This document shows positions 20,302-29,951 of a DNA stretch of 64,000 nt, piece by piece. A model generated the notes under the pieces. It did not search any database. It saw only the letters and a program-made list of their open reading frames with translations, and had not been told where the DNA came from. Position numbers and translations under genes: made by a program. The stretch comes from Achromobacter spanius (GTDB lineage Bacteria > Pseudomonadota > Gammaproteobacteria > Burkholderiales > Burkholderiaceae_B): NCBI RefSeq assembly GCF_029637605.1, contig NZ_CP121261.1:4402001-4466000 (forward strand), read 5' to 3'. Each line of letters starts with the position of its first letter. Position 1 is the first letter of the stretch.

Positions 20302-21357
20302 TTAGGCTTGGCGGCGCGCCAGAAGCGCATAGATCGGACCCGTTACGATCACCACGAACACCATGCGCGTGACGTGAAACGCGGTCACCACGGGCACGCC
20401 TAGTTGAAGCACCTTGGCCGTGATGGCCATCTCGGCGATACCGCCCGGGGTCGTGCCCAGGATCAGCGTCGGTACGGGCGCCACCGACCAGTAAGACAGC
20501 AACGCGCCTAGCCCAAATGCCAGGCCCAACGAGGTCAAGGTAAAAACCGCCACGACCGAGATGAAGCGGGGCGCGGCGCGAAAGAAATCCGGACGGTAGC
20601 GGTCACCCAAGGACCAGCCGATAAGCAGTTGCCCCACCTTGGGCACGTAGTCCGGCAATGCCGACAATTCAAAGCTCCACGACGTCAACAACATGGCGAT
20701 CAGCATCGGCCCCAATACCCAAGGATTCGGCAAGCGCAGCTTCATGAATGCCGTGCCACCCATACACGTCAGCACGACCAGCGCGGCCAGGCCAACGCCA
20801 TCGACTGTCGTCGGACCCGGCACGGTCGGATCAAGGCCGGCTACGCCCCACCATTGAAAAATGAATGGCACCGTCACCACCACCAACAACACTCGCACGC
20901 TGTGAGCCGTCGCCACGCGGTCGATGCGTGCCCCATGGCGCTCCGCCAGGTTGGCCATTTCGCTGGCGCCACCGATGGCGGACGAAAACCAGGCGGTCTT
21001 GAGATCCGCGTCGGTGTAGCGGCGAAGCATCGCCGTTCCCATGAACGCAAGCCCTAGCGCAAACAGCATGCCGACGACGATGGGGCCTGCATTGCTGCCG
21101 ATGTGGCCAATGACTTGCGGCGTGAAGTACAAGCCCAGCGACGTGCCAATCACCCATTGCCCACCATTGCGCGCCGGCCGCGGGCACACGGTGCCCACAC
21201 CCGCGATCCGCGTGGCGGCGGTCACGAACAACGCGCCCAGCATCCACGGCAAAGGCAGGTGCATCCACACCGCCAACAGCGCACCGCCCAGCGCAAGCAC
21301 CAATCCCCCAATTACCCTCAGCAACACGTTCTGACCCACCATTCCATCCACCTGCAT
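20302..21357 (-). CDS. AbrB-family (duplicated transmembrane) membrane protein
   Basis: A 351-residue polytopic protein with about ten hydrophobic segments in two similar halves, of the AbrB / 'ammonia monooxygenase-like' family. The repeat is seen as LPLPWMLGALFVTA near residue 34 and LPNPWVLGPMLIAML near residue 212, and GGASEMA versus GGIAEMA in the two halves. Function is not established; some members are linked to transport or regulation. Not related to the Bacillus AbrB transition-state DNA-binding protein. Divergent from the aminotransferase gene with an 83 bp shared promoter region. Confidence 0.85.
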   Translation of the reverse strand: MQVDGMVGQNVLLRVIGGLVLALGGALLAVWMHLPLPWMLGALFVTAATRIAGVGTVCPRPARNGGQWVIGTSLGLYFTPQVIGHIGSNAGPIVVGMLFALGLAFMGTAMLRRYTDADLKTAWFSSAIGGASEMANLAERHGARIDRVATAHSVRVLLVVVTVPFIFQWWGVAGLDPTVPGPTTVDGVGLAALVVLTCMGGTAFMKLRLPNPWVLGPMLIAMLLTSWSFELSALPDYVPKVGQLLIGWSLGDRYRPDFFRAAPRFISVVAVFTLTSLGLAFGLGALLSYWSVAPVPTLILGTTPGGIAEMAITAKVLQLGVPVVTAFHVTRMVFVVIVTGPIYALLARRQA

Positions 21358-21440
21358 CGCCCATGCGAAAACCGAATTATGAGTTAGTGGGATACTTACG
21401 AGAACTTACTCCGCCCATTGCGCACACCTTCGCGTTGACC

Positions 21441-22607
21441 ATGATCCGATCCAAACTTCCCGACGTCGGCACCACCATCTTCACCGTCATGAGCCGCTTG
21501 GCCATCGAACACAAGGCCATCAACCTGGGCCAGGGCTTTCCTGACTTCGATCCCGACCCCGCGCTGTGTGCCTTGGTGACCCAAGCCATGGCCAACGGCC
21601 ATAACCAGTATCCGTACATGCCTGGGGTCGCGCCCTTGCGCGAAGCCATCGCCGCCAAGACGCGCGAACTCTATGGCCACGCCTACGACCCGGAAACCGA
21701 GATCACGGTGACCAGCGGCGCCACCGAAGCCCTGATGGCCACGGTGCTGGCCGCCGTCAACAGCGGCGATGAAGTCGTCGTCATCGAACCCTGCTACGAC
21801 TCCTACCTGCCCGCGATCCGGCTGGCGGGCGGCACGGCCGTGCCGGTGCCGCTACGCGCCCCCACGGAAGCCGACCCCTACTACCGCATCGACTGGCAGC
21901 GTGTGCGCGACGCCATCACGTCCAAGACGCGCTTGCTGATGTTGAACTTCCCGCATAACCCCACGGGTGCGGTGCTTGACGACAGCGACCTGGACGCGCT
22001 GGAAGCCATCGTGCGCGATACCGGTGTGCTGCTGGTGTCGGATGAGGTCTATGAGCACATCGTGTTTGATGGCAAGCCGCATGCCAGCGTGGCGCGCCGC
22101 CCGTTGCTGGCCGAGCACGCCTTCGTGATCTCGTCGTTCGGCAAGACTTATCACACCACCGGCTGGAAGATCGGCTACTGCTGCGCGCCACGGCAACTCA
22201 GCACCGAGCTGCGCAAGGTACACCAGTTCATGGTGTTCACGGTGCCCTCTCCGATGCAATTCGCGTTGGCCGAATTCATGCGCGATCCCAAGCCCTACCT
22301 GGATCTGCCGACGTTCTACCAAGCCAAGCGTGACCGCCTGTCGCAAGGCCTGGCCAACACGCGATTCCGCCCGCTACCGAGCCCAGGCACATTCTTCCTG
22401 CTGGCGGATTACAGCCAGATTTCCAAGCAGAATGAAGCCGACTTCGCGCGCGACCTGACGGTGAACCACGGCGTGACCGTGATCCCAGTTTCGGCCTTCT
22501 ATCGCCAACCAGATGCTGCCGAATCCAACCACCATATCGTGCGCTTCTGCTTTGCAAAGAAGGATGCAACTCTGGATGCGGCGCTGGAAAGACTGGCGCA
22601 AGTTTGA
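21441..22607 (+). CDS. Methionine-type (YbdL-like) class I/II aminotransferase
   Basis: A 388-residue PLP aminotransferase of fold type I. The PLP-lysine segment SSFGKTYHTTGWKIGY, the substrate segment NFPHNPTGAVL and the C-terminal VRFCFAKKDATL (Arg for the carboxylate) are present. The arrangement matches the methionine/kynurenine aminotransferase branch, which transaminates methionine or aromatic amino acids with keto acids. The ATG at 21441 (MIRSKLPDVGTTIFTVMSRL start) matches family N-termini; an upstream in-frame start at 21363 adds 26 residues of no recognisable homology. Ends before a strong hairpin at 22646. Confidence 0.9.
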   Translation: MIRSKLPDVGTTIFTVMSRLAIEHKAINLGQGFPDFDPDPALCALVTQAMANGHNQYPYMPGVAPLREAIAAKTRELYGHAYDPETEITVTSGATEALMATVLAAVNSGDEVVVIEPCYDSYLPAIRLAGGTAVPVPLRAPTEADPYYRIDWQRVRDAITSKTRLLMLNFPHNPTGAVLDDSDLDALEAIVRDTGVLLVSDEVYEHIVFDGKPHASVARRPLLAEHAFVISSFGKTYHTTGWKIGYCCAPRQLSTELRKVHQFMVFTVPSPMQFALAEFMRDPKPYLDLPTFYQAKRDRLSQGLANTRFRPLPSPGTFFLLADYSQISKQNEADFARDLTVNHGVTVIPVSAFYRQPDAAESNHHIVRFCFAKKDATLDAALERLAQV

Positions 22608-22645
22608 GCCATTCATTAAATACGAGTAATTACTCATATTTATAA

Positions 22646-22685
22646 GATAAACACCGGGGCGCCTCCAAGCGCCCCGGTGCTTATC
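22646..22685. terminator. Bidirectional terminator between aminotransferase and tctA
   Basis: ACACCGGGGCG and CGCCCCGGTGC form the core of a long stem flanked by GATAA/TTATC, with an 8-base loop. It lies between two convergent genes and has AT-rich flanks on both sides. A perfect palindrome GAGTAATTACTC precedes it at 22624-22635. Confidence 0.8.
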
Positions 22686-22706
22686 TACATGCCGCGCCAC
22701 TTTTAT

Positions 22707-24230
22707 TTACGAGGCATCAGCCACTTTCCTGGCCCGGCGAATCCGGCGCAGCACTTGCGGCACCACCACCACAGCCAACGCCGCGGCCCACAGCGACAAC
22801 GAAACGGGGCTGGAGAACAGCACGACCACGTCGCCATCCGTGATCGACAGCGCACGGCGCAGGTTTTGTTCCATCATGTTGCCCAGCACCACGCCCAGCA
22901 CCAACGGCGCCATCGGCACCCCGAACTTGCGCAGGAAGTATCCCAACGCGCCGATACCGGCAACCAGCAAGAGGTCAAACGTGCCCGAATTGATTGCATA
23001 CACGCCGATATAGCTGATGCAGAGAATGCCGGGAACCATCAGCCAACCCGGCACCGACAGCACCTTCGAGAACAAGCGCACAAGCGGCACGTTCATGACG
23101 AACAACAGCACGTTCGCCACGAACAGCGACGCGATCAATCCCCATACCAACTCGGGCTTCGTGTCGAACAGGACCGGCCCCGGCGTGATGTTGTAGAGCG
23201 TCAGGGCGCCCATCATGACGGCCGTTGTACCCGACCCCGGCACGCCCAGCGTCAACATCGGCACAAAGGATCCGATGGCGGACGCCGTGGCGGCGGCTTC
23301 CGGCGCAACCAGACCCCGCATATCACCCTTGCCGAACTTGGCGTTCGGATCCTTCGCTTCGATGATGCGTTTTTCCTGGGAATACGCAACGGCCGCGGCC
23401 ACGCTGGCCCCCGCCCCCGGCAACACGCCCACGCCAAAGCCAACCAGCGCGCTGCGCACCACGCTCCACCACGTGAACGCCAACTCTTTCAGGTTGAACA
23501 GTTTTCGACCGCTGGGCGTGACCTCAACGCTGTGCCCACGCACTACCTTTTCCAGCATCTCCAGCATTTCGCTGACCGCGAACAGGGCAATCACAATCAC
23601 TACGAAATCAATGCCGTCAGCCAGATGCACCGATTCGAAGGTGTAGCGGTAAACACCCGAGTTCGCATCCACGCCCACCACCGAAATCGACAGGCCGATC
23701 ATCGCGGCCAGCACACCCTTCACGGGCTGCTTTCCCAACAGGCTGGTCAAGCAGCAGAACGCGAAAATCATCAGCACGAAGTACTCGGCGGGACCGAAGG
23801 CCAACGCCCATTTCGCCAACAACGGCGCCAGCAAGATGATGCCCACTACCGACACGATGGCCCCAAAAAACGCCGACCACGCCGACAACGACAACGCAAC
23901 GTTGGCCATGCCCTGACGTGCCAGGGGGTAGCCGTCCAACGTGGTCATGATGGCGCTGGCTTCGCCCGGTACGTTCAAGAGAATCGCCGTGATTCGCCCG
24001 CCATACTCCGCGCCCACGTAAACCGCCGCCAGCAAGATCAACGCGGTTTCTGGCGGCAGGTTCATGGCGAAGGCAATGGGTATCAGCATCGCCACGCCGT
24101 TGACCGGCCCCAGGCCGGGCAGCACGCCCACCATGGTGCCGATGAACGAGCCAATCATGGCCACCAGGATATTGGTGAGCGAAAACGCGACCCCGAAGCC
24201 GATTGAAAGATGATCAAGAATGCCGCTCAT
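22707..24230 (-). CDS. tctA: Tripartite tricarboxylate transporter, large membrane subunit TctA
   Basis: A 507-residue, about 12-segment membrane protein, the large permease of the TTT family. Family motifs VLPGLGPVNGVAMLIPIAF, YVGAEYGGRITAILLNVPGE (20 residues) and the second-half counterparts GVLPGAGASVAAAVAY and GVPGSGTTAVMMGAL are present. The start at 24230 overlaps the tctB stop (ATGA) and gives the standard N-terminus MSGILDHLSIGFGVA. Gene order tctC-tctB-tctA under the TctDE two-component system at 25.9-28.1 kb matches the Salmonella citrate/tricarballylate-type system; the ligand here is unknown. Confidence 0.96.
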   Translation of the reverse strand: MSGILDHLSIGFGVAFSLTNILVAMIGSFIGTMVGVLPGLGPVNGVAMLIPIAFAMNLPPETALILLAAVYVGAEYGGRITAILLNVPGEASAIMTTLDGYPLARQGMANVALSLSAWSAFFGAIVSVVGIILLAPLLAKWALAFGPAEYFVLMIFAFCCLTSLLGKQPVKGVLAAMIGLSISVVGVDANSGVYRYTFESVHLADGIDFVVIVIALFAVSEMLEMLEKVVRGHSVEVTPSGRKLFNLKELAFTWWSVVRSALVGFGVGVLPGAGASVAAAVAYSQEKRIIEAKDPNAKFGKGDMRGLVAPEAAATASAIGSFVPMLTLGVPGSGTTAVMMGALTLYNITPGPVLFDTKPELVWGLIASLFVANVLLFVMNVPLVRLFSKVLSVPGWLMVPGILCISYIGVYAINSGTFDLLLVAGIGALGYFLRKFGVPMAPLVLGVVLGNMMEQNLRRALSITDGDVVVLFSSPVSLSLWAAALAVVVVPQVLRRIRRARKVADAS

Positions 24231-24664
24231 AGCAAGGTCTCCAGCAGGCCGCCGGGCAAGACAACGTCCAGCACTTTGTCGAACAACAAGAAAAACAGAA
24301 CGCTCATGACGATGCCGCCGATGGCGCACTTGAGCCAGCCGCCGCCAAACAAGCGGCCCACAAAAACGGTCATCAGGCTGGTTGCGATGATGAAGCCCAA
24401 CCATTGGAACAAAAAGGCATAGGCCACCGTGAATGCCATCATCAGCGCGATGCGTCCATTGGCCCCGGGCGGATTGGCTTCCACGGTGTGGCCGCCCTTG
24501 TAGACCAGCCACAAGCCGCATAGGCCGATGATTGCGGCCACCAGCAAGGGAAAGGCGCGCGGGCCGACGGGTTCGTAGGCGAACGGGGCTTCAATGCCCC
24601 ATCCGGCCGCCGTCATGAAGGCAGCCAGCGCCAGCGCGCCGATGCCCAGTATTCGATCATTCAT
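24227..24664 (-). CDS. tctB: Tripartite tricarboxylate transporter, small membrane subunit TctB
   Basis: A 145-residue protein with four hydrophobic segments, the small TTT subunit. The start MNDRILGIGALALAAFMTAA is preferred over an ORF start 18 codons earlier because it begins with the usual first membrane segment. The family landmark is GPRAFPLLVAAII. It overlaps tctA by four bases and follows tctC after 134 bp. Confidence 0.92.
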   Translation of the reverse strand: MNDRILGIGALALAAFMTAAGWGIEAPFAYEPVGPRAFPLLVAAIIGLCGLWLVYKGGHTVEANPPGANGRIALMMAFTVAYAFLFQWLGFIIATSLMTVFVGRLFGGGWLKCAIGGIVMSVLFFLLFDKVLDVVLPGGLLETLL

Positions 24665-24798
24665 GATCCACTTTTCCGTTGTGTGGGAACGCGCGGGCGC
24701 AGCCGCCCCCGTCGCCACCTGCCAGGCCGGCGGCGCGGGGAACCCTTGCGGGGCGCGATAGAAAGGGAACGCCTTGCGGCGCGGCTTACTTCTTGGGC

Positions 24799-25797
24799 TT
24801 ACTTCTTGATGAGGCCGAATGAATCCGCGAGCTCGCCGTAGACCTTGACGCGCTCTTTCACGTACGCATCCAGCTCAGGGCCTGTTTTGTTGAACGGAAA
24901 CAGGCCCTGTTGCTGGCGCAACTTCTCGAATTCCGGCGACGCCGCGGTCTTGTTGAACGCATCGACCCAGAACTGGTAGTCCTTGTCGGAAACCTTCGGC
25001 CCCACATAGAAGCCGCGGATGATGGGCCAGACGATGTCATAGCCTTGCTCTTTGGCTGTCGGAACCGTATTCAGCTTGCCGGGCAGGCGCTGGTCGTTGA
25101 ACACGGCCAGCACGCGGATGGGCGCGCCGCCTTCCAGCATCGTGAATGCTTCGGCCGCATCGCCCATGTAGGCCTGGATATGGCCGCCGCGCAGCGCGGT
25201 GACCGCTTCACCACCGCCTTCGAAGGCGACGAAGCGCATTTTCTTGAAGTCCACGCCGGCCGCCTTCGCGGTCAGGGCGGCCTTCATCCAATCCTGGCTG
25301 CCCACCGTGCCTCCCGCGCCCAGCACAATCTTGGTGGGATCCTGCTTGAAGGCCTCCATCAGGCTCTTCAGGTCGGTATAGGGCGAGTCGTTGCGGACCA
25401 CGGCAACGCCGTAGTCGGTGCCGATGCCGGCCAGCCAGCGCACGTCGTTGACGTTGTACTTGCCAAATTTGCCCTGGGCCAGGTTCAGCAAAGATCCCCC
25501 GGAGAACGCGACGATGGTGCCGGGTTCATTGGGGTGCTGCGCCACGATGTTGTTGTAGGCCACGGCGCCGATGCCACCCGGCATGTAGACGATGCGCATC
25601 GAACTCTTGAGCGCACCGCTTTGCTTCAGCCCCTCGGTTGCCAAACGGCAGGTCAGGTCGAAACCGCCACCGGGCTGGGCCGGCGCGATGCATTCCGGGC
25701 GGCGAGGCTCATCAGCGGCCTGGGCCACGCCCAGGGACAAGGTCATCGCGCCGAGCGCCGCCAAGGCGGCCAGGCGCAGCTTCAGGCTGGTCTGCAT
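24799..25797 (-). CDS. tctC: Tripartite tricarboxylate transporter periplasmic receptor TctC
   Basis: A 332-residue solute-binding protein with a signal peptide (MQTSLKLRLAALAALGAMTL, cleavage near AQAAD). The mature part begins PECIAPAQPGGGFDLTCR, and VYMPGGIGAVAYN is the TctC-branch motif. It captures a carboxylate in the periplasm for TctAB. Just after the stop codon, CTTACTTCTTG is directly repeated, a small local duplication of the gene's 3' end. It is the first gene of the tctCBA operon and faces away from tctE. Confidence 0.95.
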   Translation of the reverse strand: MQTSLKLRLAALAALGAMTLSLGVAQAADEPRRPECIAPAQPGGGFDLTCRLATEGLKQSGALKSSMRIVYMPGGIGAVAYNNIVAQHPNEPGTIVAFSGGSLLNLAQGKFGKYNVNDVRWLAGIGTDYGVAVVRNDSPYTDLKSLMEAFKQDPTKIVLGAGGTVGSQDWMKAALTAKAAGVDFKKMRFVAFEGGGEAVTALRGGHIQAYMGDAAEAFTMLEGGAPIRVLAVFNDQRLPGKLNTVPTAKEQGYDIVWPIIRGFYVGPKVSDKDYQFWVDAFNKTAASPEFEKLRQQQGLFPFNKTGPELDAYVKERVKVYGELADSFGLIKK

Positions 25798-25913
25798 TCT
25801 TGCGTCTCCGAGATTTATAGGTCTAGGTATGGCTGGTTGGCCGCGCCGGCGATGTCACGCCTGCACGAGCCCAGCGGACCCTACCGTACAAAATCGAAGC
25901 TTTCCAAACCCTT

Positions 25914-27398
25914 TCAAATCGCGCCCTTTTCATGACGCGGCGCAGCATTCGGCATGGGAGCCAGGGAAAACACCAGGGCCGCTCGCAATCCGGGTAAGGG
26001 GGCGCGGTTCTCCAGCACCAGCTTGGCGCCAAGGATTTCGGCAATGGTGCCCACAATGGCCAGGCCCAGCCCTGCCCCCGATGTGTTCTTGCCCGCCGCG
26101 CCCCGGCGAAAGCGCACACAGGCGCGGGCGATGTCCTCGGCCGACATGCCGGGGCCGTCGTCCTCCACCACCAACCTTGCCTCGCCCTCTTTCGCCTGTA
26201 CGGTCACGGTGACCTCTCCGCCCGGCGACGCGTAACGGATCGCGTTGTCTACCAGGTTAGTGACCGCTTCGCGCAGCAACCACTCTGTACCGTTGACCGG
26301 CAACGGGCGTTGCGCGGCCTCCAGGCCTATGTCCAGTTGCCGGGCTCTTGCGGCCGGTAGCAGGTTGCGAATCACAGAGTCGGCCAATTCCGCCAGGTCG
26401 ACGGGTTCCACCGTGAAACCGCTTTCGGCCAGGGAAGCGTCCTTGGCGCGCGCCAGGGCGAGCATTTGGTTGGTGGTGCGTACGGCCCTGTCCAGCCCCT
26501 CCTGCATCGCCAGAAGGGCTGTACGGACCTCCTGGGGGTCTGTTTCGCGCAGGGCATAGGCCGTTTGGGTCCGCAAAACCGACAGCGGGGTGCGCAATTG
26601 ATGGGAGGCGTCGTCAAGGAACTGACTCTGCACCCTCGCCTGAGCCGCAAAACGGGCCATGTGGAGGTTTACGGCCGCAACCAAGGGCAGGACCTCACCT
26701 GGCATCTCCGAGTCGCTGACGGGGCTTAAATCGTCTCCAGAGCGCCCTTCCACTTCTTGCCTGAGCCGGGCAAGCGGGCGTAGCGCCATGAAAACCCCCA
26801 GGATGATGATGAGAACACTGATGACGATCACCGCCAGGTCACGTTCCACCGAGCGCAGCAGCACCTGGTGCAGGAACGCCTGACGGCCTTCCAGCCCCTC
26901 CGCGACCTGCACGATAACCCGTCCCCCTTTATTCGCGTACAGCGGCGGGTCCATGGGGCGCGCCAGTGCCGCCACCCGCACCGGCGTCCCTTGGTAAGTC
27001 GCGTAAAAAAAACGTGGTTCGCCGGATTTCAGCGGTTGATCGGGCATCGGCAGGTCCGGATGCCCTATTTCTGCCAGTCCGTCCTCGGTTGCTACTCGGT
27101 AAAACACGTTTCCATTGGCCGTCAGTTCAAAAAATTCCAGCATCAGGTAAGGCTGTTCCATGGCTAATCCACCGCTGGCTGTGGATATGTTGTGGTCGAT
27201 TGCGCGCAGAGCTCCAGAAAGCGAACGGTCGTACGCAATGTCGATCTGGTTGCGCAGTTGATGGTTCGACAGCCATAACGCGCCCATCATCACCAAGACC
27301 AAGGTTGGAATCAGCCACCACAGCAACTGCGTCTTGAGCGTGTGATTGCGCTTTTTTGACGCGAAAAACCCGGTTTTTTTTGAACTTCTAGTTGTCAA
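25914..27398 (-). CDS. tctE: TctE-like sensor histidine kinase
   Basis: A 494-residue membrane kinase. A transmembrane helix near residues 22-42 (LLWWLIPTLVLVMMGALWL), a periplasmic sensor of about 130 residues and a second helix (LAVIVISVLIIILGVFMAL) lead to HAMP-like sequence, then the H box FLDDASHQLRTPLSVLRTQ, N box NLVDNAIRYA, DDGPGM and SGAGLGLAIV. All catalytic boxes are intact. The start is taken as TTG at 27398 with GGAG seven bases upstream, overlapping the tctD stop; a GTG at 27428 is the alternative. It probably senses the carboxylate imported by TctABC. Confidence 0.9.
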   Translation of the reverse strand: MTTRSSKKTGFFASKKRNHTLKTQLLWWLIPTLVLVMMGALWLSNHQLRNQIDIAYDRSLSGALRAIDHNISTASGGLAMEQPYLMLEFFELTANGNVFYRVATEDGLAEIGHPDLPMPDQPLKSGEPRFFYATYQGTPVRVAALARPMDPPLYANKGGRVIVQVAEGLEGRQAFLHQVLLRSVERDLAVIVISVLIIILGVFMALRPLARLRQEVEGRSGDDLSPVSDSEMPGEVLPLVAAVNLHMARFAAQARVQSQFLDDASHQLRTPLSVLRTQTAYALRETDPQEVRTALLAMQEGLDRAVRTTNQMLALARAKDASLAESGFTVEPVDLAELADSVIRNLLPAARARQLDIGLEAAQRPLPVNGTEWLLREAVTNLVDNAIRYASPGGEVTVTVQAKEGEARLVVEDDGPGMSAEDIARACVRFRRGAAGKNTSGAGLGLAIVGTIAEILGAKLVLENRAPLPGLRAALVFSLAPMPNAAPRHEKGAI

Positions 27399-28065
27399 CA
27401 AGGTTCTCCAGGCAGTAGCCCATGCCACGCATGGTCACGATCTGCACACCGGTATTCGCCAATTTTTTGCGTAGACGGTGCACCAGTACCTCGATGGCTT
27501 CCAGGTTGATGTCCGCATCGTCCGACACGATGCGATCAAGAATCTGCTGCTTGTTGATGGGTTCGCCGCTTTTTTGGATCAGCACCCTCAGTACCGCGTG
27601 TTCACGTGGGGATAACTGCAAAGTCTGTCCAGAGACCGTGAATTTTTGAGCAGCAGTCTCAAAAACCAGGTTTCCCAGAGCCAAACGCGGATGTTCGCGA
27701 CCACGGCTGCGCCGAATCAGTGCGATCAAACGCGCTTCCAACTCTTCCACAACAAACGGTTTGGGCAGGAAATCGTCTGCACCGAGGTGCAGCGTTCCGA
27801 TTTTTTCGGCCAGTGAATCGCGCGCGGTCAAGACCAACACCGGCGTACGGTCGTCTCGCGCGCGAATTTTTGCCAGCAAGGCATGGCCATCCATGCCGGG
27901 AAGTCCCAAATCCAGGATGACCGCGTCGAATTCTTCGACTGCCAACCTTCTTTCGGCGACCAATCCGTCGTCAGCCCACTCAACGACAAAGCCCGCATGC
28001 CTGGCCAGGCTTCTGGAAAGCCAACGGGCAAGTTCGGCTTCGTCTTCTATCAGGAGGATGCGCAT
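27388..28065 (-). CDS. tctD: TctD-like OmpR-family response regulator
   Basis: A 225-residue regulator. The receiver has DE near residues 8-9, the phosphorylated Asp52 in AVILDLGLPGMDG, Thr in LVLTARD and Lys in FLPKPF. The C-terminal winged helix shows LSPREHAVLRVLIQKSGEP and VLVHRLRKKL. It overlaps tctE and is transcribed first, with tctCBA downstream on the same strand, so it likely activates the transporter operon. Its upstream region holds the palindrome CTTTATATAAAG (28132-28143) close to the start. Confidence 0.93.
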   Translation of the reverse strand: MRILLIEDEAELARWLSRSLARHAGFVVEWADDGLVAERRLAVEEFDAVILDLGLPGMDGHALLAKIRARDDRTPVLVLTARDSLAEKIGTLHLGADDFLPKPFVVEELEARLIALIRRSRGREHPRLALGNLVFETAAQKFTVSGQTLQLSPREHAVLRVLIQKSGEPINKQQILDRIVSDDADINLEAIEVLVHRLRKKLANTGVQIVTMRGMGYCLENLVDN

Positions 28066-28158
28066 GGACGGAGTCCGGGGGGGAGTGGCTGGACGAAATG
28101 GGAAAGCATGTTTGGCTTTTCCTTTATTTCTCTTTATATAAAGACTAATGATTAATAA

Positions 28159-28356
28159 GGCCTGTGGATAACTACCTTAACCTTGAAAACCTGAATCTTT
28201 TCATCAGCTTGCAGCCGTTTTTGCCTGTGCAAGAACTCTGTGTGGGAAAAAAGTTGAAGTTGGACAACATTTCGGACACCCCCCAAAACCCCGGCTTGTT
28301 CAACTTGCCTCCACACAATGTGCACAACCTGGCTACTTAGGAGTTATCCACAGGCC
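28159..28356. repeat. 14-bp inverted repeat built on two DnaA boxes
   Basis: GGCCTGTGGATAAC (28159-28172) and its perfect complement GTTATCCACAGGCC (28343-28356) face each other 170 bp apart. Each holds an exact DnaA box. They lie in the 489 bp gene-free region between divergent tctD and clcB, which otherwise holds only AT-rich promoter-like sequence and the 12-bp palindrome at 28132-28143. Confidence 0.75.
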
Positions 28357-28554
28357 TGTTTCTGCAAACGGGGTGGGAAAGCGGCACTTTTACCCTGAAA
28401 AACCGCCGCTTGCCTACCGGGTTTTTAGGCCTTGCAGGACCCCAAAAACGGCTCCAGGCGCGTTTGCCGAAGTGGCGATTCGAGGGGAGACCTCGTCTCG
28501 TTCTTGACGGTTGACTGAACAAAAAATGAGCAGTTTCAGCCGTAGAATTCGGCC

Positions 28555-29931
28555 ATGGCTATCGAGATAAAAAACAGGAAATGGCGTTGGCTGAACGGTC
28601 TGCGAGACCGCTTTATTGCCGACAATTTGCCCGCCACCTTGTTCGCGGCGGCGTTGATGGGATTGTTCGGCGCACTCGCCACGGTGGTGTTTCGCGAGCT
28701 GTTGGGATGGGCGCAGATGGTGCTGGGCGGCGAAGATGCGCCGCATGGCATGGTGTCGCTGGCCCGGGGCCTGGACCCCTGGCAACGCTTTTTGATGCCT
28801 GCCATTGGTGGCGCAATTGCCGGCGTCATCCTGCAGATGGTCACCCGCTGGCTCCCCAAGCGCGGCGCCGCCGACTATATGGAAGCCATTTCCATCGGCC
28901 GTGGTGTCATCGGCTTGCGCCAGACACTTGCCCGCAGCCTGTCTTCCATTTTTTCCATCGGATCCGGGGCTTCCATCGGCCGTGAAGGCCCGATGGTGCA
29001 ACTGGCGGCCATGTTTTCATCGCTGACGGGGCGGTTCCTGCTGTTGCCGCCCCGCCATCTGCGGCTATTGGTCGCTTGCGGGGCAACCGCGGGCATCACG
29101 TCCGCCTACAACGCGCCGATTGCGGGCGCGTTGTTCATCTCTGAAATCGTCTTCGGCGTGATTTCGTCCGCCACGCTGGTGCCGCTGGTGGTGTCGTCGG
29201 TGGTGGCCAATATCGTCACGCGCCAAATCCTGCACTACGACGCGGTGTTCCATATGCCGCACTTTGAATTCGTGTCCGGCTGGGAGGTGATCAATTACCT
29301 GGGGCTGGGTGTGGTCGCGGGCTTGGTGGCCCCCCAGTTCCTGCGCTTGCTGGACACGGCGCGCGCCACCGTTTCCTGCCTGCCCTTTCCGCTATGGGTA
29401 CGCATGGCGCTGGGCGGATTGATCGTGGGGGCGCTATCGGTCATCAACCCCCAGGTATGGGGCAACGGCTACAGCGTGGTCAACAGCATGCTGCACACGC
29501 AATGGGCGTGGCAGGCGGTGGCGGCCATTTTGCTGATGAAGATCCTGGCCACGGCAGCAAGTGCGGGCTCGGGCGCGGTAGGGGGTGTTTTTACCCCCAC
29601 ATTGTTCGTGGGTGCGGCGTTGGGCGCGTTGTACGGCACTGGTTTGCAAAGCCTGATTCCGTTGGATGGTCTATCGCCGGTTTCCAGCTACGCCGTCGTA
29701 GGAATGGGCGCGTTACTGGCCGCCACGACGCATGCGCCGCTGATGTCGATCTTGATGATTTTTGAGATGACCTTGAGCTATGAAGTGATGCTTCCGTTGA
29801 TGCTGGCTTGCATCACCGGCTACGTGATTGCGCACCAAATACGGCCGGAATCGGTGTATGCGAAGTCGCTTGCGAACAACCGCCGCGCGCAAAAAATCGT
29901 GGCAAAAACATCGCCGGATAAAGACGAGTAA
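28555..29931 (+). CDS. clcB: ClcB-like voltage-gated chloride channel protein
   Basis: A 458-residue CLC-family membrane protein. Signature motifs are SIGSGASIGREGP (residues 138-150, with the gating Glu) and GAVGGVFTPTLFVGAA. The segment corresponding to the intracellular proton-glutamate position of CLC antiporters reads ALFISEIVFG, with Ile where antiporters have the second Glu; this is as remembered for E. coli ClcB. It therefore belongs to the ClcB branch, with chloride conduction or exchange across the inner membrane. Monocistronic, and convergent with a GNAT gene after a 20 bp gap containing a small GCTCA/TGAGC hairpin. Confidence 0.9.
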   Translation: MAIEIKNRKWRWLNGLRDRFIADNLPATLFAAALMGLFGALATVVFRELLGWAQMVLGGEDAPHGMVSLARGLDPWQRFLMPAIGGAIAGVILQMVTRWLPKRGAADYMEAISIGRGVIGLRQTLARSLSSIFSIGSGASIGREGPMVQLAAMFSSLTGRFLLLPPRHLRLLVACGATAGITSAYNAPIAGALFISEIVFGVISSATLVPLVVSSVVANIVTRQILHYDAVFHMPHFEFVSGWEVINYLGLGVVAGLVAPQFLRLLDTARATVSCLPFPLWVRMALGGLIVGALSVINPQVWGNGYSVVNSMLHTQWAWQAVAAILLMKILATAASAGSGAVGGVFTPTLFVGAALGALYGTGLQSLIPLDGLSPVSSYAVVGMGALLAATTHAPLMSILMIFEMTLSYEVMLPLMLACITGYVIAHQIRPESVYAKSLANNRRAQKIVAKTSPDKDE

Positions 29932-29951
29932 ATGCTCATATTTGTTGAGCG

